From Scleromatobacter sp038243995 (GTDB taxonomy: Bacteria > Pseudomonadota > Gammaproteobacteria > Burkholderiales > Burkholderiaceae_C): DNA of 64,000 nucleotides. The stretch lies in assembly GCA_038243995.1 (NCBI GenBank), contig JBBRTV010000025.1, positions 1-64,000 on the forward strand, in the 5' to 3' direction. Under the pieces are notes generated by a model. The model ran no database searches, was not told the DNA's origin, and saw only the letters and a list, made by a program, of their open reading frames with translations. The position numbers and the translations under genes were made by a program. Of this stretch, positions 43,349-52,079 are shown piece after piece; the stretch's first letter is position 1; each line of letters starts with the position of its first letter.

Positions 43349-43425
43349 TGGTAGGCCGTGTTGGACTTGAACCAACGACCAAAGGATTATGAGTCCTCTG
43401 CTCTAACCAACTGAGCTAACGGCCC
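43349..43425 (-). tRNA. tRNA with CAT anticodon (Met elongator or lysidine-type Ile2)
   Basis: A complete 77-nt cloverleaf on the minus strand with encoded CCA (43349-43351). The acceptor stem pairs 5' GGGCCGT with 3' ACGGCCT, including a G-U pair at 1-72. The D arm is AGCTCAGTTGGTTAGAGC, the anticodon loop ACTCATAAT has anticodon CAT, and the T loop is TTCAAGT. It is not an initiator tRNA. The variable and T-arm bases (TTTGGTCG, GTTGGTTCAAGTCCAAC) look closer to Ile2(CAU), whose C34 is modified to lysidine, than to the elongator Met tRNA of E. coli. Sequence alone does not settle the identity. Confidence 0.93.
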
Positions 43426-43541
43426 GCTCGACGCTATTGTACGGAGCGCGGTTGGACAGCCGGGGCTCTGCGCTGGCGCGAACCTCTCGGCGCAGCGCCA
43501 AGCGGCCGTCTGGCGCGCACTATCCAGCGCGCGCCCACGCC

Positions 43542-43949
43542 TCAAGGCCCCGGCCGATGGCGGATCGCGAGCTCGTCGTAGCCCGTGGCCGGATCCGGCT
43601 CGCGGGTGAAGGCCCAGTCATCGAGCAGCGCGACGAGCACCTCGGCAGTGGTGCGCACGATGCACCCAGGGGAGACATGCCCGCCGAAGACCTCGCCGTC
43701 GCGGTTCGCGAGCGCCGCATGGAGATGCGATGCACCCGGAGCGATCGTTCCCGCCAGGGAAAGGATCTCGAGGGCGCCGACGGCGTGCAGGGGCACGTCG
43801 GCCCCGGCGAAGCGCACGCGGGCTTCGCCCAGGCTGCCGATGCCGGACACGACGACTGCGGCCTTGCAGTGGCGGGACGCGACCGCGGCCTCGAGGGCGC
43901 CGCGCAGGTCCTGGCCGGGCGTCAGGCGGATCGGAAGCATTTTCATCAT
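43542..43949 (-). CDS. PPC (DUF296) domain DNA-binding-type protein
   Basis: 135 residues from the first of two ATGs (43949, 43946). The single PPC domain is recognisable from LPIRLTPGQDLRGALEAAV, AAVVVSGIGSLGEARVRFAG, LEILSLAGTIAPG, SHLHAALANRDGEVFGGHV and the C-terminal TAEVLVALL with a Y-D-E-L ending. In plants this domain is fused to AT-hooks; stand-alone bacterial forms assemble as trimers with a conserved histidine pair and may bind metal or a small ligand. It is a single gene, downstream of which is the CAT tRNA on the same strand. Confidence 0.88.
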   Translation of the reverse strand: MMKMLPIRLTPGQDLRGALEAAVASRHCKAAVVVSGIGSLGEARVRFAGADVPLHAVGALEILSLAGTIAPGASHLHAALANRDGEVFGGHVSPGCIVRTTAEVLVALLDDWAFTREPDPATGYDELAIRHRPGP

Positions 43950-44013
43950 CCGGCAAGGCTACCCGATCGAGCCGGACTGGCGCCTGGCCCGCGACGCCAC
44001 GGGCGCGGCCGCG

Positions 44014-44415
44014 TCAGCGCATGCCGCGCGGAGGCCGCACCATCTTGCCCATCAGCCGGTCCAGCGCGATGCCCAGATCCGTGCAGCGACCCGAATGCAC
44101 CGGCGAGGTCTGGATGCTCGCGCTGCGCGGCGCGACCAGCCAGTCGAAGCGCTGCCGGGCGCTGAGCGCCGCGAAGGGCCCGGCGCCGGGCCCGCCGGAG
44201 CAGATCGCCGGAAGGGCGGCGAGGGCGGTACGGATCGACGTCAGGTCCAGCGCCGGATCGAGCGCGCGCAGCCGCGCCTCGTCCAGCTCGATGCGGGCCT
44301 CCAGGAACTGCGCCGACGTGCAGGAGAGGATGACGCCCGCATTGACGAACTCACCCCTGTCCACGTGCGGCACGACCCGCACGACGGCGTAGTCATAGGT
44401 GCACAGAGCGGGCAC
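44014..44415 (-). CDS. DUF3037 family protein, partner of HipA-like kinase
   Basis: 133 residues when started at GTG 44415 (VPALCTYDYAVVRVVPHVDR), the point where family similarity begins. Typical pieces are RGEFVNAGVIL and a C-terminal segment with SPVHSGRCTDLGIALDRL. The gene overlaps the 3' end of the HipA-like gene by 23 bp, so the two are co-translated. DUF3037 proteins are repeatedly found beside HipA-like kinases. Their role is not established; they might be a substrate, an inhibitor or an accessory factor of the kinase. Confidence 0.82.
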   Translation of the reverse strand: MPALCTYDYAVVRVVPHVDRGEFVNAGVILSCTSAQFLEARIELDEARLRALDPALDLTSIRTALAALPAICSGGPGAGPFAALSARQRFDWLVAPRSASIQTSPVHSGRCTDLGIALDRLMGKMVRPPRGMR

Positions 44416-45187
44416 GCAGCGCCTCCTCGACGAAGGCACGCGGCGCCTGCAGGCGGTCGACCAGGTAGCGCAGGTAGGCAGCGCGCTGTGCGCCCTTGTC
44501 GGCGAACTGCGCGTCGTCCTCGAGCCAGTCGTCCGGGATCAGGTCGACGATGCCGGCGATCGTATCCGGCGTCATCGCCTCTGTCATCGCAGCATCGGCC
44601 GCAGGCAGTTCGCTCGCCAGCGGGAGCAGCACATGGTCCTTGATCAGCGCGAACGGGCTCCTGCTGCGATCCATGTACCCCGTCCACTGATGGTGGAAAT
44701 AGAGCGCCGCGCCATGGTCGATCAGCCACAGCTTCTCGTGCCAGACCATCAGGTTGCTGTTGCGCGCCGTGCGGTCGACATTGCTCACGAAGCCGTCCAG
44801 CCACACGATGCGCGAGGCCAGTCCGGCATCGGGGCGGAACGCCAGCGGGTCGAACGTGACGGCGCTCGGCAGGAAGTCGAGCGCCAGGTTCAGGCCGCCG
44901 CTGCTGCGGATCAGGTCCTGGATCTCCGGATCGGGCTCGGTGCGCGCGAGCTCCGGATCGAGCGCCATGAAGACGATCTCGGGGACGGGCAGGCCGGCGG
45001 CGCGCGCGAGTTCCCCCGCCACGAGTTCGGCGATCAAGGCCTTGCGGCCCTGCCCTGCACCGCGGAACTTGAGCACGTACAGCCCGTCGTCGTCGGCCTC
45101 GACGATCGCGGGCAGCGAGCCGCCTTCGCGCAGGGGCGTGACATAGCGGGTGGCGGTGACGGTTCTGGGGTTCAAGCGGGGCCTCAT
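44393..45187 (-). CDS. HipA-like kinase domain protein
   Basis: 264 residues from ATG 45187. The kinase-like fold is supported by LYVLKFRGAGQG (the ATP-binding lysine), ELVAGELARAAGLPVPEIVF, the catalytic loop WLDGFVSNVDRTARNSNLMV with D and N residues placed as in HipA-type Ser/Thr kinases, and LWLIDHGAAL with the metal-binding aspartate. It is shorter than E. coli HipA (about 440 residues) and lacks the N-terminal subdomain and any HipB-like antitoxin, being paired instead with DUF3037. Open frame upstream of this start is arginine-rich and is rejected. Confidence 0.85.
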   Translation of the reverse strand: MRPRLNPRTVTATRYVTPLREGGSLPAIVEADDDGLYVLKFRGAGQGRKALIAELVAGELARAAGLPVPEIVFMALDPELARTEPDPEIQDLIRSSGGLNLALDFLPSAVTFDPLAFRPDAGLASRIVWLDGFVSNVDRTARNSNLMVWHEKLWLIDHGAALYFHHQWTGYMDRSRSPFALIKDHVLLPLASELPAADAAMTEAMTPDTIAGIVDLIPDDWLEDDAQFADKGAQRAAYLRYLVDRLQAPRAFVEEALRARSVHL

Positions 45188-45318
45188 GCCGGGGATTGTG
45201 CTACGCCGGCGCCGGCGCGCCCGGAGCCGCTCATTAGAAGTCCGTCGGGCCGCACGCGCCTCTGCGCGCCGGAAGTGTTCAAATGACCTCCCCTCCATTT
45301 CCATGAATGCGAACAACC

Positions 45319-45633
45319 ATGGCCAGCAATCTCAAGCACCTGCTCGATCAGAAAGCGGCGCTCGAGCGCCAGATCGCCGACCTGCAGAGTTCGTCGCGCG
45401 CGGAGGCGATCGCGACGATCCGTACCCTGATGTCGGAGCACGGCTTGACCTCGTCCGACCTGGTGGCTAGCCCGGCAGCGGCTCGCAAGGCCTCGAAGGC
45501 ATCCGGCTCGAAGGTGGCCCCGAAGTTCCGCCATCCCGCCACGGGCGCCACGTGGACGGGACGCGGGCTGAAGCCGCGCTGGCTGGCAGAAGAACTCGCG
45601 AACGGCAAGACGACCGCGGAATTCGCACTCTGA
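45319..45633 (+). CDS. H-NS-like nucleoid-associated protein
   Basis: 104 residues from ATG 45319 (an ATG at 45307 is also possible). The N-terminal half is a coiled-coil oligomerisation region (LKHLLDQKAALERQIADLQS). The C-terminal half carries the betaproteobacterial H-NS DNA-binding motif FRHPATGATWTGRGLKPRWL. These proteins bind curved A+T-rich DNA and silence foreign genes, relevant because the window contains A+T-richer accessory segments. The linker has more lysine and serine than many homologues. It diverges from the HipA-like kinase gene. Confidence 0.92.
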   Translation: MASNLKHLLDQKAALERQIADLQSSSRAEAIATIRTLMSEHGLTSSDLVASPAAARKASKASGSKVAPKFRHPATGATWTGRGLKPRWLAEELANGKTTAEFAL

Positions 45634-45663
45634 TATCGGCGCCACGAGGAGCCGGCGCGGCGC

Positions 45664-46704
45664 TCAGCGCTGCGACAGTGCGTTGCCGATCAGCTTGGCC
45701 GTGATGTCGACGATCTGGATCATGCGGTCGTAGGGCATGCGGGTGGGCCCGATGACGCCCAGGGTGCCCACGACCTGGCCGTTGACCTCGTAGGGCGCGG
45801 ACACCACCGACAGCGCCTCGAAGGGCACGACGCGGCTTTCGCCGCCGATGAAAATGCGCACGCCTTCGGCGCGGCTCGACCCTTCGAGCAGGCGCATCAA
45901 CTGGGTCTTCTGTTCGAAGACATCGAACATGTCGCGCAGGCTGCGCATGTCGTGGTGCAGATCCTGGACGCCGAGCAGGTTGCGCTCGCCGGAGACCACG
46001 ACCTGGTCTTCGCTCTCGGCCATCGCGTCGCTGCCCGCCTGGACGGCGGCGCGCATCAGCGCGGCGATGTCGGCGCTGAGCGCCTCGACTTCGGTCTTGA
46101 GGCGCTCGCGCACGTCGTCGATCGACAGCCCCGCGTAGTGCGCGTTGAGGAAATTGGTCGCCTCGATCAGCTCGGCCTGCGTGTGGTCGGTCGCGGTGAT
46201 GATCACCCGGTTCTGGACGTCCCCATCGGGCGCGACCAGGATCACAAGCACGCGACGCTCCCCCAGTCGCAGGAATTCGATGTGGCGGAACACGCTCGAC
46301 TTGCGCGGCGCGGTGACCACGCCGACGAAGCTCGACAGGTTCGACAGCAGCGAGGCGGCCTGGGCGATCACGCGCTGCGGCTGGTCGGGTTGCAGTGGCT
46401 CGCGATTGCCCCCTGACTCCCCCAGGAGTTGCGCCAGCGTCACCTCGGCGTCGGAACTGCGCGCCGTGAGCATCGTGTCGACGAACAGGCGATAGCCGCG
46501 GGCCGTCGGCACGCGGCCGGCCGAAGTGTGCGGACTGACGATGAGGCCGAGCTCTTCCAGGTCGGCCATGACGTTGCGGATCGTCGCGGGAGACAGTTCG
46601 AGCCCGGAGGCGCGCGAGAGCGTGCGCGACCCCACGGGCTGGCCGTCGGCGATGTAGCGTTCGACCAGGGTCTTCAGCAGTGTCTTGGCGCGCTCGTCGA
46701 GCAT
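45664..46704 (-). CDS. hrcA: Heat-inducible transcription repressor HrcA
   Basis: 346 residues from ATG 46704. N-terminal winged helix: LLKTLVERYIADGQPVGSRT and SPATIRNVMADLEELGLI, followed by SPHTSAGRVPTARGYRLFVD, the hallmark of HrcA. The GAF-like middle and the C-terminal VVSAPYEVNGQVVGTLGVIG and PTRMPYDRMIQIVD are also present. HrcA represses groE and dnaK-type genes through the CIRCE operator, with GroEL needed for activity. No CIRCE element was found in its own upstream region. It diverges from nadK across 181 bp. Confidence 0.97.
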   Translation of the reverse strand: MLDERAKTLLKTLVERYIADGQPVGSRTLSRASGLELSPATIRNVMADLEELGLIVSPHTSAGRVPTARGYRLFVDTMLTARSSDAEVTLAQLLGESGGNREPLQPDQPQRVIAQAASLLSNLSSFVGVVTAPRKSSVFRHIEFLRLGERRVLVILVAPDGDVQNRVIITATDHTQAELIEATNFLNAHYAGLSIDDVRERLKTEVEALSADIAALMRAAVQAGSDAMAESEDQVVVSGERNLLGVQDLHHDMRSLRDMFDVFEQKTQLMRLLEGSSRAEGVRIFIGGESRVVPFEALSVVSAPYEVNGQVVGTLGVIGPTRMPYDRMIQIVDITAKLIGNALSQR

Positions 46705-46885
46705 GGTTCAGATTGTAGGTAGATGCCACCGGGGCGGCGGGCCCTGGCGCGGATCATTCGCGTGCGGCGCGCGGAGCGCGACCGTTCATGCGACTTTGCG
46801 CGCAGCCGTACTCTCCGCGCCCACGGGCCTGTTTCGGCCCTTTCTGCCTCGTGCCGCCGCAGGGGGCTGTGGTGTAATTCATCGC

Positions 46886-47758
46886 ATGTCGACCCCCTTC
46901 CGTCACGTCGCGCTCTTCGGCAAATACCAGTCACAAGGGGTGCGGCCGATCCTCGAGGAGATCGCCCAGTTCCTCGTGCGCCGCGGCGTCGAGGTTTCGG
47001 TCGATCATGACACGGCGATGAACAGCGGCTGGAACGATTTCGGCGCCATGACCATCGACGAATTGGCAAAAACCTGCGATCTCGCGGTCGTCGTCGGCGG
47101 CGACGGCACGATGCTGGGCATCGGCCGCGAGCTGGCCCGCCACGGTATCCCGCTGATCGGCATCAACCAGGGTCGCCTGGGCTTCATCACCGACATCCCG
47201 CCGACCACCTGGCGCGAAGCCCTTGCCCCGATGCTCGACGGCAACTACGAATCCGAGAACCGCGCGATGATCGAGGGCGGCGTCTGGCGCGACGGGCAGC
47301 AGATCTTCAAGGGTTTCGCGCTCAACGATGTCGTCGTGCGCAGCAGCAGCCCCAGCATGATCGAGTTGCGCGTGATGGTCGGCGGCGACCTGGTCGCCAA
47401 CATCCGCTCCGACGGCGTCATCGTCGCTTCGCCCACCGGCTCGACAGCCTACGCGCTTTCCGCAGGCGGGCCTATCCTGCATCCTGGCATCGGCGGCTGG
47501 GCGATGGTGCCGATCGCGTCCCATACGCTGTCGAACCGCCCTATCGTGCTGCCCGACGACCAGGAAGTCGCGCTCGAACTGGTGCAGGGCAAGGAAGCCA
47601 GCGCGAATTTCGACATGCACGGTCTCGCGAGCATGCTGGCGGGCGACATCGTGCGCATGCAACGGTCGCCGCACAAGGCGCGGTTCCTGCATCCGCGCGG
47701 CTGGAGCTACTACGCCACGCTGCGCCACAAGTTGCATTGGCACGAGGGGACGATATGA
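46886..47758 (+). CDS. nadK: NAD kinase
   Basis: 290 residues from ATG 46886. Family signatures: VALFGKYQSQGV at the N-terminus, the phosphate-binding GGDGTML (residues 71-77), GINQGRLGFITDI, the SPTGSTAYALSAGGPILHP block that binds NAD, and IASHTLSNRPIVLPD. It phosphorylates NAD to NADP, the only de novo source of NADP(H). The conserved hrcA-nadK-recN neighbourhood is typical of betaproteobacteria. Longer in-frame starts upstream lack homology and overlap the hrcA promoter side. Confidence 0.97.
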   Translation: MSTPFRHVALFGKYQSQGVRPILEEIAQFLVRRGVEVSVDHDTAMNSGWNDFGAMTIDELAKTCDLAVVVGGDGTMLGIGRELARHGIPLIGINQGRLGFITDIPPTTWREALAPMLDGNYESENRAMIEGGVWRDGQQIFKGFALNDVVVRSSSPSMIELRVMVGGDLVANIRSDGVIVASPTGSTAYALSAGGPILHPGIGGWAMVPIASHTLSNRPIVLPDDQEVALELVQGKEASANFDMHGLASMLAGDIVRMQRSPHKARFLHPRGWSYYATLRHKLHWHEGTI

Positions 47759-47970
47759 CGGCGCATCCCTGCAACCCATGATGAACGACGCCCGCAAGGC
47801 CACGGCCGCTGGCGGCCGGCAGGCGAGTCGTCGACTGCGGCGCGACCAGCTCACTGGATGATCCTTCGTGCAGGCATGATCCTCGCTAGTCCCGCATCGG
47901 CTGATAGAGCGCCCTCGCCAAGTCCCTTTCCTCCCACCTGTCCGATTCGAGTTTTGCCCGAACACCGACC

Positions 47971-49737
47971 ATGCTGCGCCGCCTGTCGCTGAAAGACTTC
48001 GTCATCGTCGACGCGCTCGAACTCGAGTTCGGCGCAGGCTTTTCCGTGCTCACCGGCGAGACCGGCGCCGGCAAGTCGATCCTGATCGACGCCTTGCAGC
48101 TGGCGCTCGGCGCGCGCGCCGAAGGCGGCGTCGTGCGCGAAGGCTGCCCGCGCAGCGAGATCACGGCGGAGTTCGATTCGCCGCCCTCCCTCGGGCAGTG
48201 GCTGGACGACGCGGGATTCGCGGTCGACGACACCCTGCTGCTGCGCCGTGTCGTCGATGCACAAGGCAAGAGTCGTGCATTCGTCAACGGCAGCGCCGCG
48301 ACGCTGAGCCAGCTGCGCGACATCGCAGACCACCTGATAGACATCCACGGCCAGCACGCCTGGCAAAGCCTCACGCGCCCCGCCGCGGTGCGCGCGCTCC
48401 TCGACGAGCAGGCGGCCATCGACACGGCGCCGGTCGCCGCCGCGCACGCGGCCTGGGCACAGGCCGCCGCCGCGCTGGCCAGCGCCAGGTCGCGCCAGGG
48501 CGAACTCGACACCGAGCGCGAGCGTCTCGCCTGGCAGCTCGGCGAGATCGAACGCCTCGGGCCCACAGCCGACGAATGGGAGGCGCTGACCACCGAGCAC
48601 GGCCGGCTGGCCCATGCCCAGTCGTTGACCGCTGCGGCCCAGCAAGCACTGCAGGACGTTTCGGAAGGAGAGCTGAATGCGCTCCAGTGGGTCGCGCGCG
48701 CGGCGAGCGCGCTGCGCGAGGTCGCGGAGTACGACGCCGCCCTCGGCCCGGTGCTGGAGGCGCTGGACGGCGCCGAGGCCCAGCTGACCGACGCCGCCCA
48801 CAGCCTGTCCGGCTACCTGGCCCGCACCGACCTCGACCCGGAACGCCTCGACGAGCTCGACCAGCGGATGTCCTCATGGATGAGTCTCGCGCGCCGGTTC
48901 CGCCGCTCGCCGACAGATCTCGCCGCGCTGTGGGGCGAATGGAAAAGCGCGCTGGCGGCGCTCGACGAGGCCGCGGATCTCGCCGCCTTGCAGCAACGCG
49001 TCGACGACACCCTCGCGCGCTGGCGGGTCGAGGCCAAGCGCGTCAGCACGCGACGTTGCGCGGCAGCCCCGCAGATGGCAGCGCGCATCACCGACGCAAT
49101 GCAACAACTCGGCATGGCGGGTGGACGTTTCGACATCGCGCTCGTGCCCCAGACGGAGCCGCAATCCCACGGCGCGGAGACGGTCGAATTCCTCGTCGCC
49201 GGCCACGCGGGCAGCACGCCGCGCCCGCTCGCGAAGGTAGCGTCGGGCGGCGAACTTTCGCGCCTGGCGCTGGCGATCGCGGTGACGGCGGCGCAGTCAT
49301 CCACGGCCCGTGACGCCAAGGCGCCGCAAGTCGCGGGCTCGTCCGCGGTCGCCACGCTGATCTTCGACGAAATCGACTCCGGCGTCGGCGGCACCGTGGC
49401 GGATTCAGTGGGGCGCCTGATGAAGCGGCTGGGCCGCCACGTGCAGGTTCTGGCCGTCACGCACCTGCCGCAGGTCGCGGCCTGCGGCGATCACCACTTC
49501 GTCGTGGCCAAGCGCAGCATCGGCGGCCAGACGACCAGCCAGGTCACGCCGTTGAGCGGCGAATCGCGCGTCGCCGAGGTCGCCCGCATGCTGGGCGGCG
49601 AACGCAGCTCGGGTACCAGCCTCGCCCACGCGCAGGAGCTGATCACGCAGGCGGTGGCGCCGGAGCGGGAAGTCCCGGCGTCGCCCGCGCCCGCGCCGGC
49701 ACCGGCGTCACGCGGAAGGTCGGGAACCCGACCATGA
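47971..49737 (+). CDS. recN: DNA repair protein RecN
   Basis: 588 residues. SMC-like ATPase: Walker A GETGAGKS at residues 29-36, then DIHGQHAWQSL after the first head segment, a long helical coiled-coil middle (about 160-370), the ABC signature ASGGELSRLALAI and the Walker B TLIFDEIDSGVGG in the C-terminal head. The D-loop/H-loop region ends with VLAVTHLPQVAACGDHHFVV. RecN promotes double-strand break repair by holding DNA ends with RecA. A poorly conserved proline/alanine tail of about 20 residues ends the protein. It overlaps rapZ by four bases (ATGA). Confidence 0.97.
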   Translation: MLRRLSLKDFVIVDALELEFGAGFSVLTGETGAGKSILIDALQLALGARAEGGVVREGCPRSEITAEFDSPPSLGQWLDDAGFAVDDTLLLRRVVDAQGKSRAFVNGSAATLSQLRDIADHLIDIHGQHAWQSLTRPAAVRALLDEQAAIDTAPVAAAHAAWAQAAAALASARSRQGELDTERERLAWQLGEIERLGPTADEWEALTTEHGRLAHAQSLTAAAQQALQDVSEGELNALQWVARAASALREVAEYDAALGPVLEALDGAEAQLTDAAHSLSGYLARTDLDPERLDELDQRMSSWMSLARRFRRSPTDLAALWGEWKSALAALDEAADLAALQQRVDDTLARWRVEAKRVSTRRCAAAPQMAARITDAMQQLGMAGGRFDIALVPQTEPQSHGAETVEFLVAGHAGSTPRPLAKVASGGELSRLALAIAVTAAQSSTARDAKAPQVAGSSAVATLIFDEIDSGVGGTVADSVGRLMKRLGRHVQVLAVTHLPQVAACGDHHFVVAKRSIGGQTTSQVTPLSGESRVAEVARMLGGERSSGTSLAHAQELITQAVAPEREVPASPAPAPAPASRGRSGTRP

Positions 49738-50684
49738 GCACAGGTTTCGACGAACTGCTGCCCGACGCCATTCCGCCGGAGGCCCGCGTCGGCAACGACG
49801 GCACCGATGGCACGCGCGAGATCGTGATGGTCACGGGCATCTCCGGTTCGGGCAAGTCGATCGCCTTGCATGCGCTCGAAGACGCCGGCTTCTTCTGTGT
49901 CGACAACCTGCCACCGGAACTGCTGCCCGACTTCCTGCGACTCGAGAGCGAACGCTCGGTGCGCCGTGTTGCGGTCGCCGTCGACGTGCGCACCGCCGGC
50001 TCGCTGCCGCAACTGGTACCGCTGCTCGAGAGCCTGCGCAACGAGGGCGTCAAGGTGCGCCCCGTGTTCCTCGACGCCAGTACCGACACGTTGGTGCGCC
50101 GTTTCTCGGAAACGCGCCGCCCGCACCCGCTGTCCAAGGGCCCGCTCAGCACCGATACGCACCGTGCCCTGATCGACGCGATCGAGCTCGAGCGCGAATT
50201 GCTCGCCGGCATCCGCGCCCGCTCGACCATCCTCGACACGAGCCAGTTGCGACCCGTCCAGCTGCGGCTCTGGATCCGCGACCTGGTGGGCGCGCATGCC
50301 AGCCAGCTCGCGCTCGTCTTCGAATCATTCGCGTTCAAGCGCGGCGTGCCGCTCGATGCCGACATGGTCTTCGACGTCCGCGTGCTGCCGAACCCGTACT
50401 ACCTGCGCGAATTGCGCCCGCTCACCGGGCGCGACCAGCCTGTCGCCAACTACCTGCTCGAGCAGCCCGAGGTGCTGGAGATGCTCGACCAGATCGAGGC
50501 CTTCCTGCGCCGCTGGCTGCCCAACTTCGAAGACGACCAGCGCAGCTACCTGACGGTCGCGATCGGGTGCACCGGCGGGCAGCACCGTTCCGTCTTCATG
50601 TGCGAGGAACTCGCGCGGCGCTTCTCGCCGCGCGTCTCGACCTTGCTGCGCCATCGCGAACTCGACGCACTCGAAAGCAGCTGA
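49734..50684 (+). CDS. rapZ: RNase adapter protein RapZ
   Basis: 316 residues. Walker A GISGSGKS (residues 35-42), FFCVDNLPPELLP, DVRTAGSLPQLVPLL in the N-terminal domain, and the C-terminal VFDVRVLPNPYYLRELRPLT and GCTGGQHRSVFMCEEL that bind RNA and sugar phosphates. In enterobacteria RapZ directs RNase E to the sRNA GlmZ to control amino-sugar synthesis; in this lineage the RNA target is not known. In many betaproteobacteria the gene lies near hprK and ptsN, but here it is translationally coupled to recN. The N-terminal extension before the P-loop is about 25 residues longer than in E. coli. Confidence 0.94.
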   Translation: MSTGFDELLPDAIPPEARVGNDGTDGTREIVMVTGISGSGKSIALHALEDAGFFCVDNLPPELLPDFLRLESERSVRRVAVAVDVRTAGSLPQLVPLLESLRNEGVKVRPVFLDASTDTLVRRFSETRRPHPLSKGPLSTDTHRALIDAIELERELLAGIRARSTILDTSQLRPVQLRLWIRDLVGAHASQLALVFESFAFKRGVPLDADMVFDVRVLPNPYYLRELRPLTGRDQPVANYLLEQPEVLEMLDQIEAFLRRWLPNFEDDQRSYLTVAIGCTGGQHRSVFMCEELARRFSPRVSTLLRHRELDALESS

Positions 50685-50733
50685 GCACACGACTGCGCCA
50701 GAGGCTCGCGGCGCTTGCCCTTCCGCGAATGCG

Positions 50734-52077
50734 TTACAGGCCGGCTTCCAGCAGCTTGCGGATCGGCGCCGGGATCCCCAGCGCCGCGAGTTCGTCGCGC
50801 GACACCCAGCGACCTTCGGAGCCGGGCGGGGTCGGGCCAGCGCCCGGATCGACCTGATCGCCGTCCACGCCCACCGCCTCGGCACCGGCGCGGATGTCGG
50901 CCTCGTCGACGACCGCAGGGGCACCCGTGCCGTTCACCGCTCCGAGCTTCGCAATCTCGCGCTGCTCGTCGTCCGAGATCGCCCCATGCCAGCTCAGGCG
51001 CAAGGGCTGGAGCATCCAGTCGAAATGGGTCAGCACGTGCTTGAACGGCGCCATCCATTCGAGCGTGCCGGGCCAGGACTCGACCGTGCGCTCCAGCGTG
51101 GCCGCCGAGTCGAACTCGGGCAAGGACCACAGCTGTGCCCAGACGCCCGAGTCCCCCCGGCGAACCAGCCATACACGATCCTTCTGCTGCAGCCACAGCA
51201 GCACACCGGCGCGGCGGCCGCGCTTGAGCTTGCGAGTCTTCACGGGGAACCTCTCGGGAGCACCTGACGCACGGCCCTGGCACATCGCGTGCGCAGGGCA
51301 GGCATCGCAGGCGGGGCGCCGGATCGTGCAGACCGTCGCGCCCAGATCCATCAAGCCTTGCGTGTAGGTCGACATCGCGGTCTCCCGCGACGCCCCCGGC
51401 AGTGCGTCCGGCAGTGCGTCCGGCAACAGGTCGGTCGCAATGGCCCACAACGCCTTCTCGGACGCCGCCTGCGCAAGGTCGCGTTCGTAGGCGAGCAAAC
51501 GCGTGAGCACGCGCTTGACGTTGCCGTCGAGGATGGCCACGCGCTCGCCGAAGCAGAACGCCGCGATCGCCGCGGCCGTCGACCGGCCGATGCCGGGCAG
51601 TTCGGCCAGTTGCGCCGCGGTCGAGGGAAATGCACCCGCGTGTTCGGCGACGATGACCTGTGCGCAGCGATGCAGGTTGCGCGCCCGGGCGTAGTAGCCG
51701 AGCCCGCTCCACAGCGCGAGCACGTCTTCCGACGGCGCGACGGCCAACGCGGCGACCGTCGGGAATCGCTGCAGGAAACGCACGTAGTAGCCCAGCACCG
51801 TCGTCACCTGCGTCTGCTGCAACATGATTTCCGAGAGCCAGACGCAGTAGGGATCGCGCGTCTCCTGCCAGGGCAACCCGCTGCGGCCATGCGACCGCTG
51901 CCAGGCGATCACGCGTTCCGCGAACGGCAACGCATTCCACTCGGGCGCGGCTTCGCGGGCGATGAAGGGCCGCCGCGCGCCGGCAAGCGCCGGTAGCGGC
52001 AATCCGACGAACCCGGGCAGTTCCTGCTGGGCACGGGCGTCGTCGCCCGAGGCACCGGGCGCGCCCGACCTGCGCAT
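50734..52077 (-). CDS. mutY: A/G-specific adenine glycosylase MutY
   Basis: 447 residues from ATG 52077. Helix-hairpin-helix glycosylase domain: LPWQETRDPYCVWLSEIMLQ, QTQVTTVLGYYVRFLQRFP, LWSGLGYYARARNL, ELPGIGRSTAAAIAAFCFGE, and catalytic VAILDGNVKRVLTRLL. The iron-sulfur loop is intact as C-x6-C-x2-C-x5-C around residues 240-257. The C-terminal MutT-like domain recognises 8-oxoguanine. A tandem DALP duplication (DNA repeat at 51398-51421) is inserted in an otherwise conserved loop. It starts two bases after the stop codon of the dynamin-like gene, so both are one transcription unit. Confidence 0.96.
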   Translation of the reverse strand: MRRSGAPGASGDDARAQQELPGFVGLPLPALAGARRPFIAREAAPEWNALPFAERVIAWQRSHGRSGLPWQETRDPYCVWLSEIMLQQTQVTTVLGYYVRFLQRFPTVAALAVAPSEDVLALWSGLGYYARARNLHRCAQVIVAEHAGAFPSTAAQLAELPGIGRSTAAAIAAFCFGERVAILDGNVKRVLTRLLAYERDLAQAASEKALWAIATDLLPDALPDALPGASRETAMSTYTQGLMDLGATVCTIRRPACDACPAHAMCQGRASGAPERFPVKTRKLKRGRRAGVLLWLQQKDRVWLVRRGDSGVWAQLWSLPEFDSAATLERTVESWPGTLEWMAPFKHVLTHFDWMLQPLRLSWHGAISDDEQREIAKLGAVNGTGAPAVVDEADIRAGAEAVGVDGDQVDPGAGPTPPGSEGRWVSRDELAALGIPAPIRKLLEAGL

Positions 52078-52079
52078 GT

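Noticed and set aside
46825..46845. Hairpin GGGCC-N6-GGCCC followed by TTTCT between hrcA and nadK
   Set aside because: Five-base stem in a divergent promoter region where no transcript should end; likely chance in GC-rich DNA.
51398..51421. Two 12-bp tandem repeats inside mutY
   Set aside because: In frame and adds only four residues in a loop; not evidence of a mobile element or regulatory device.
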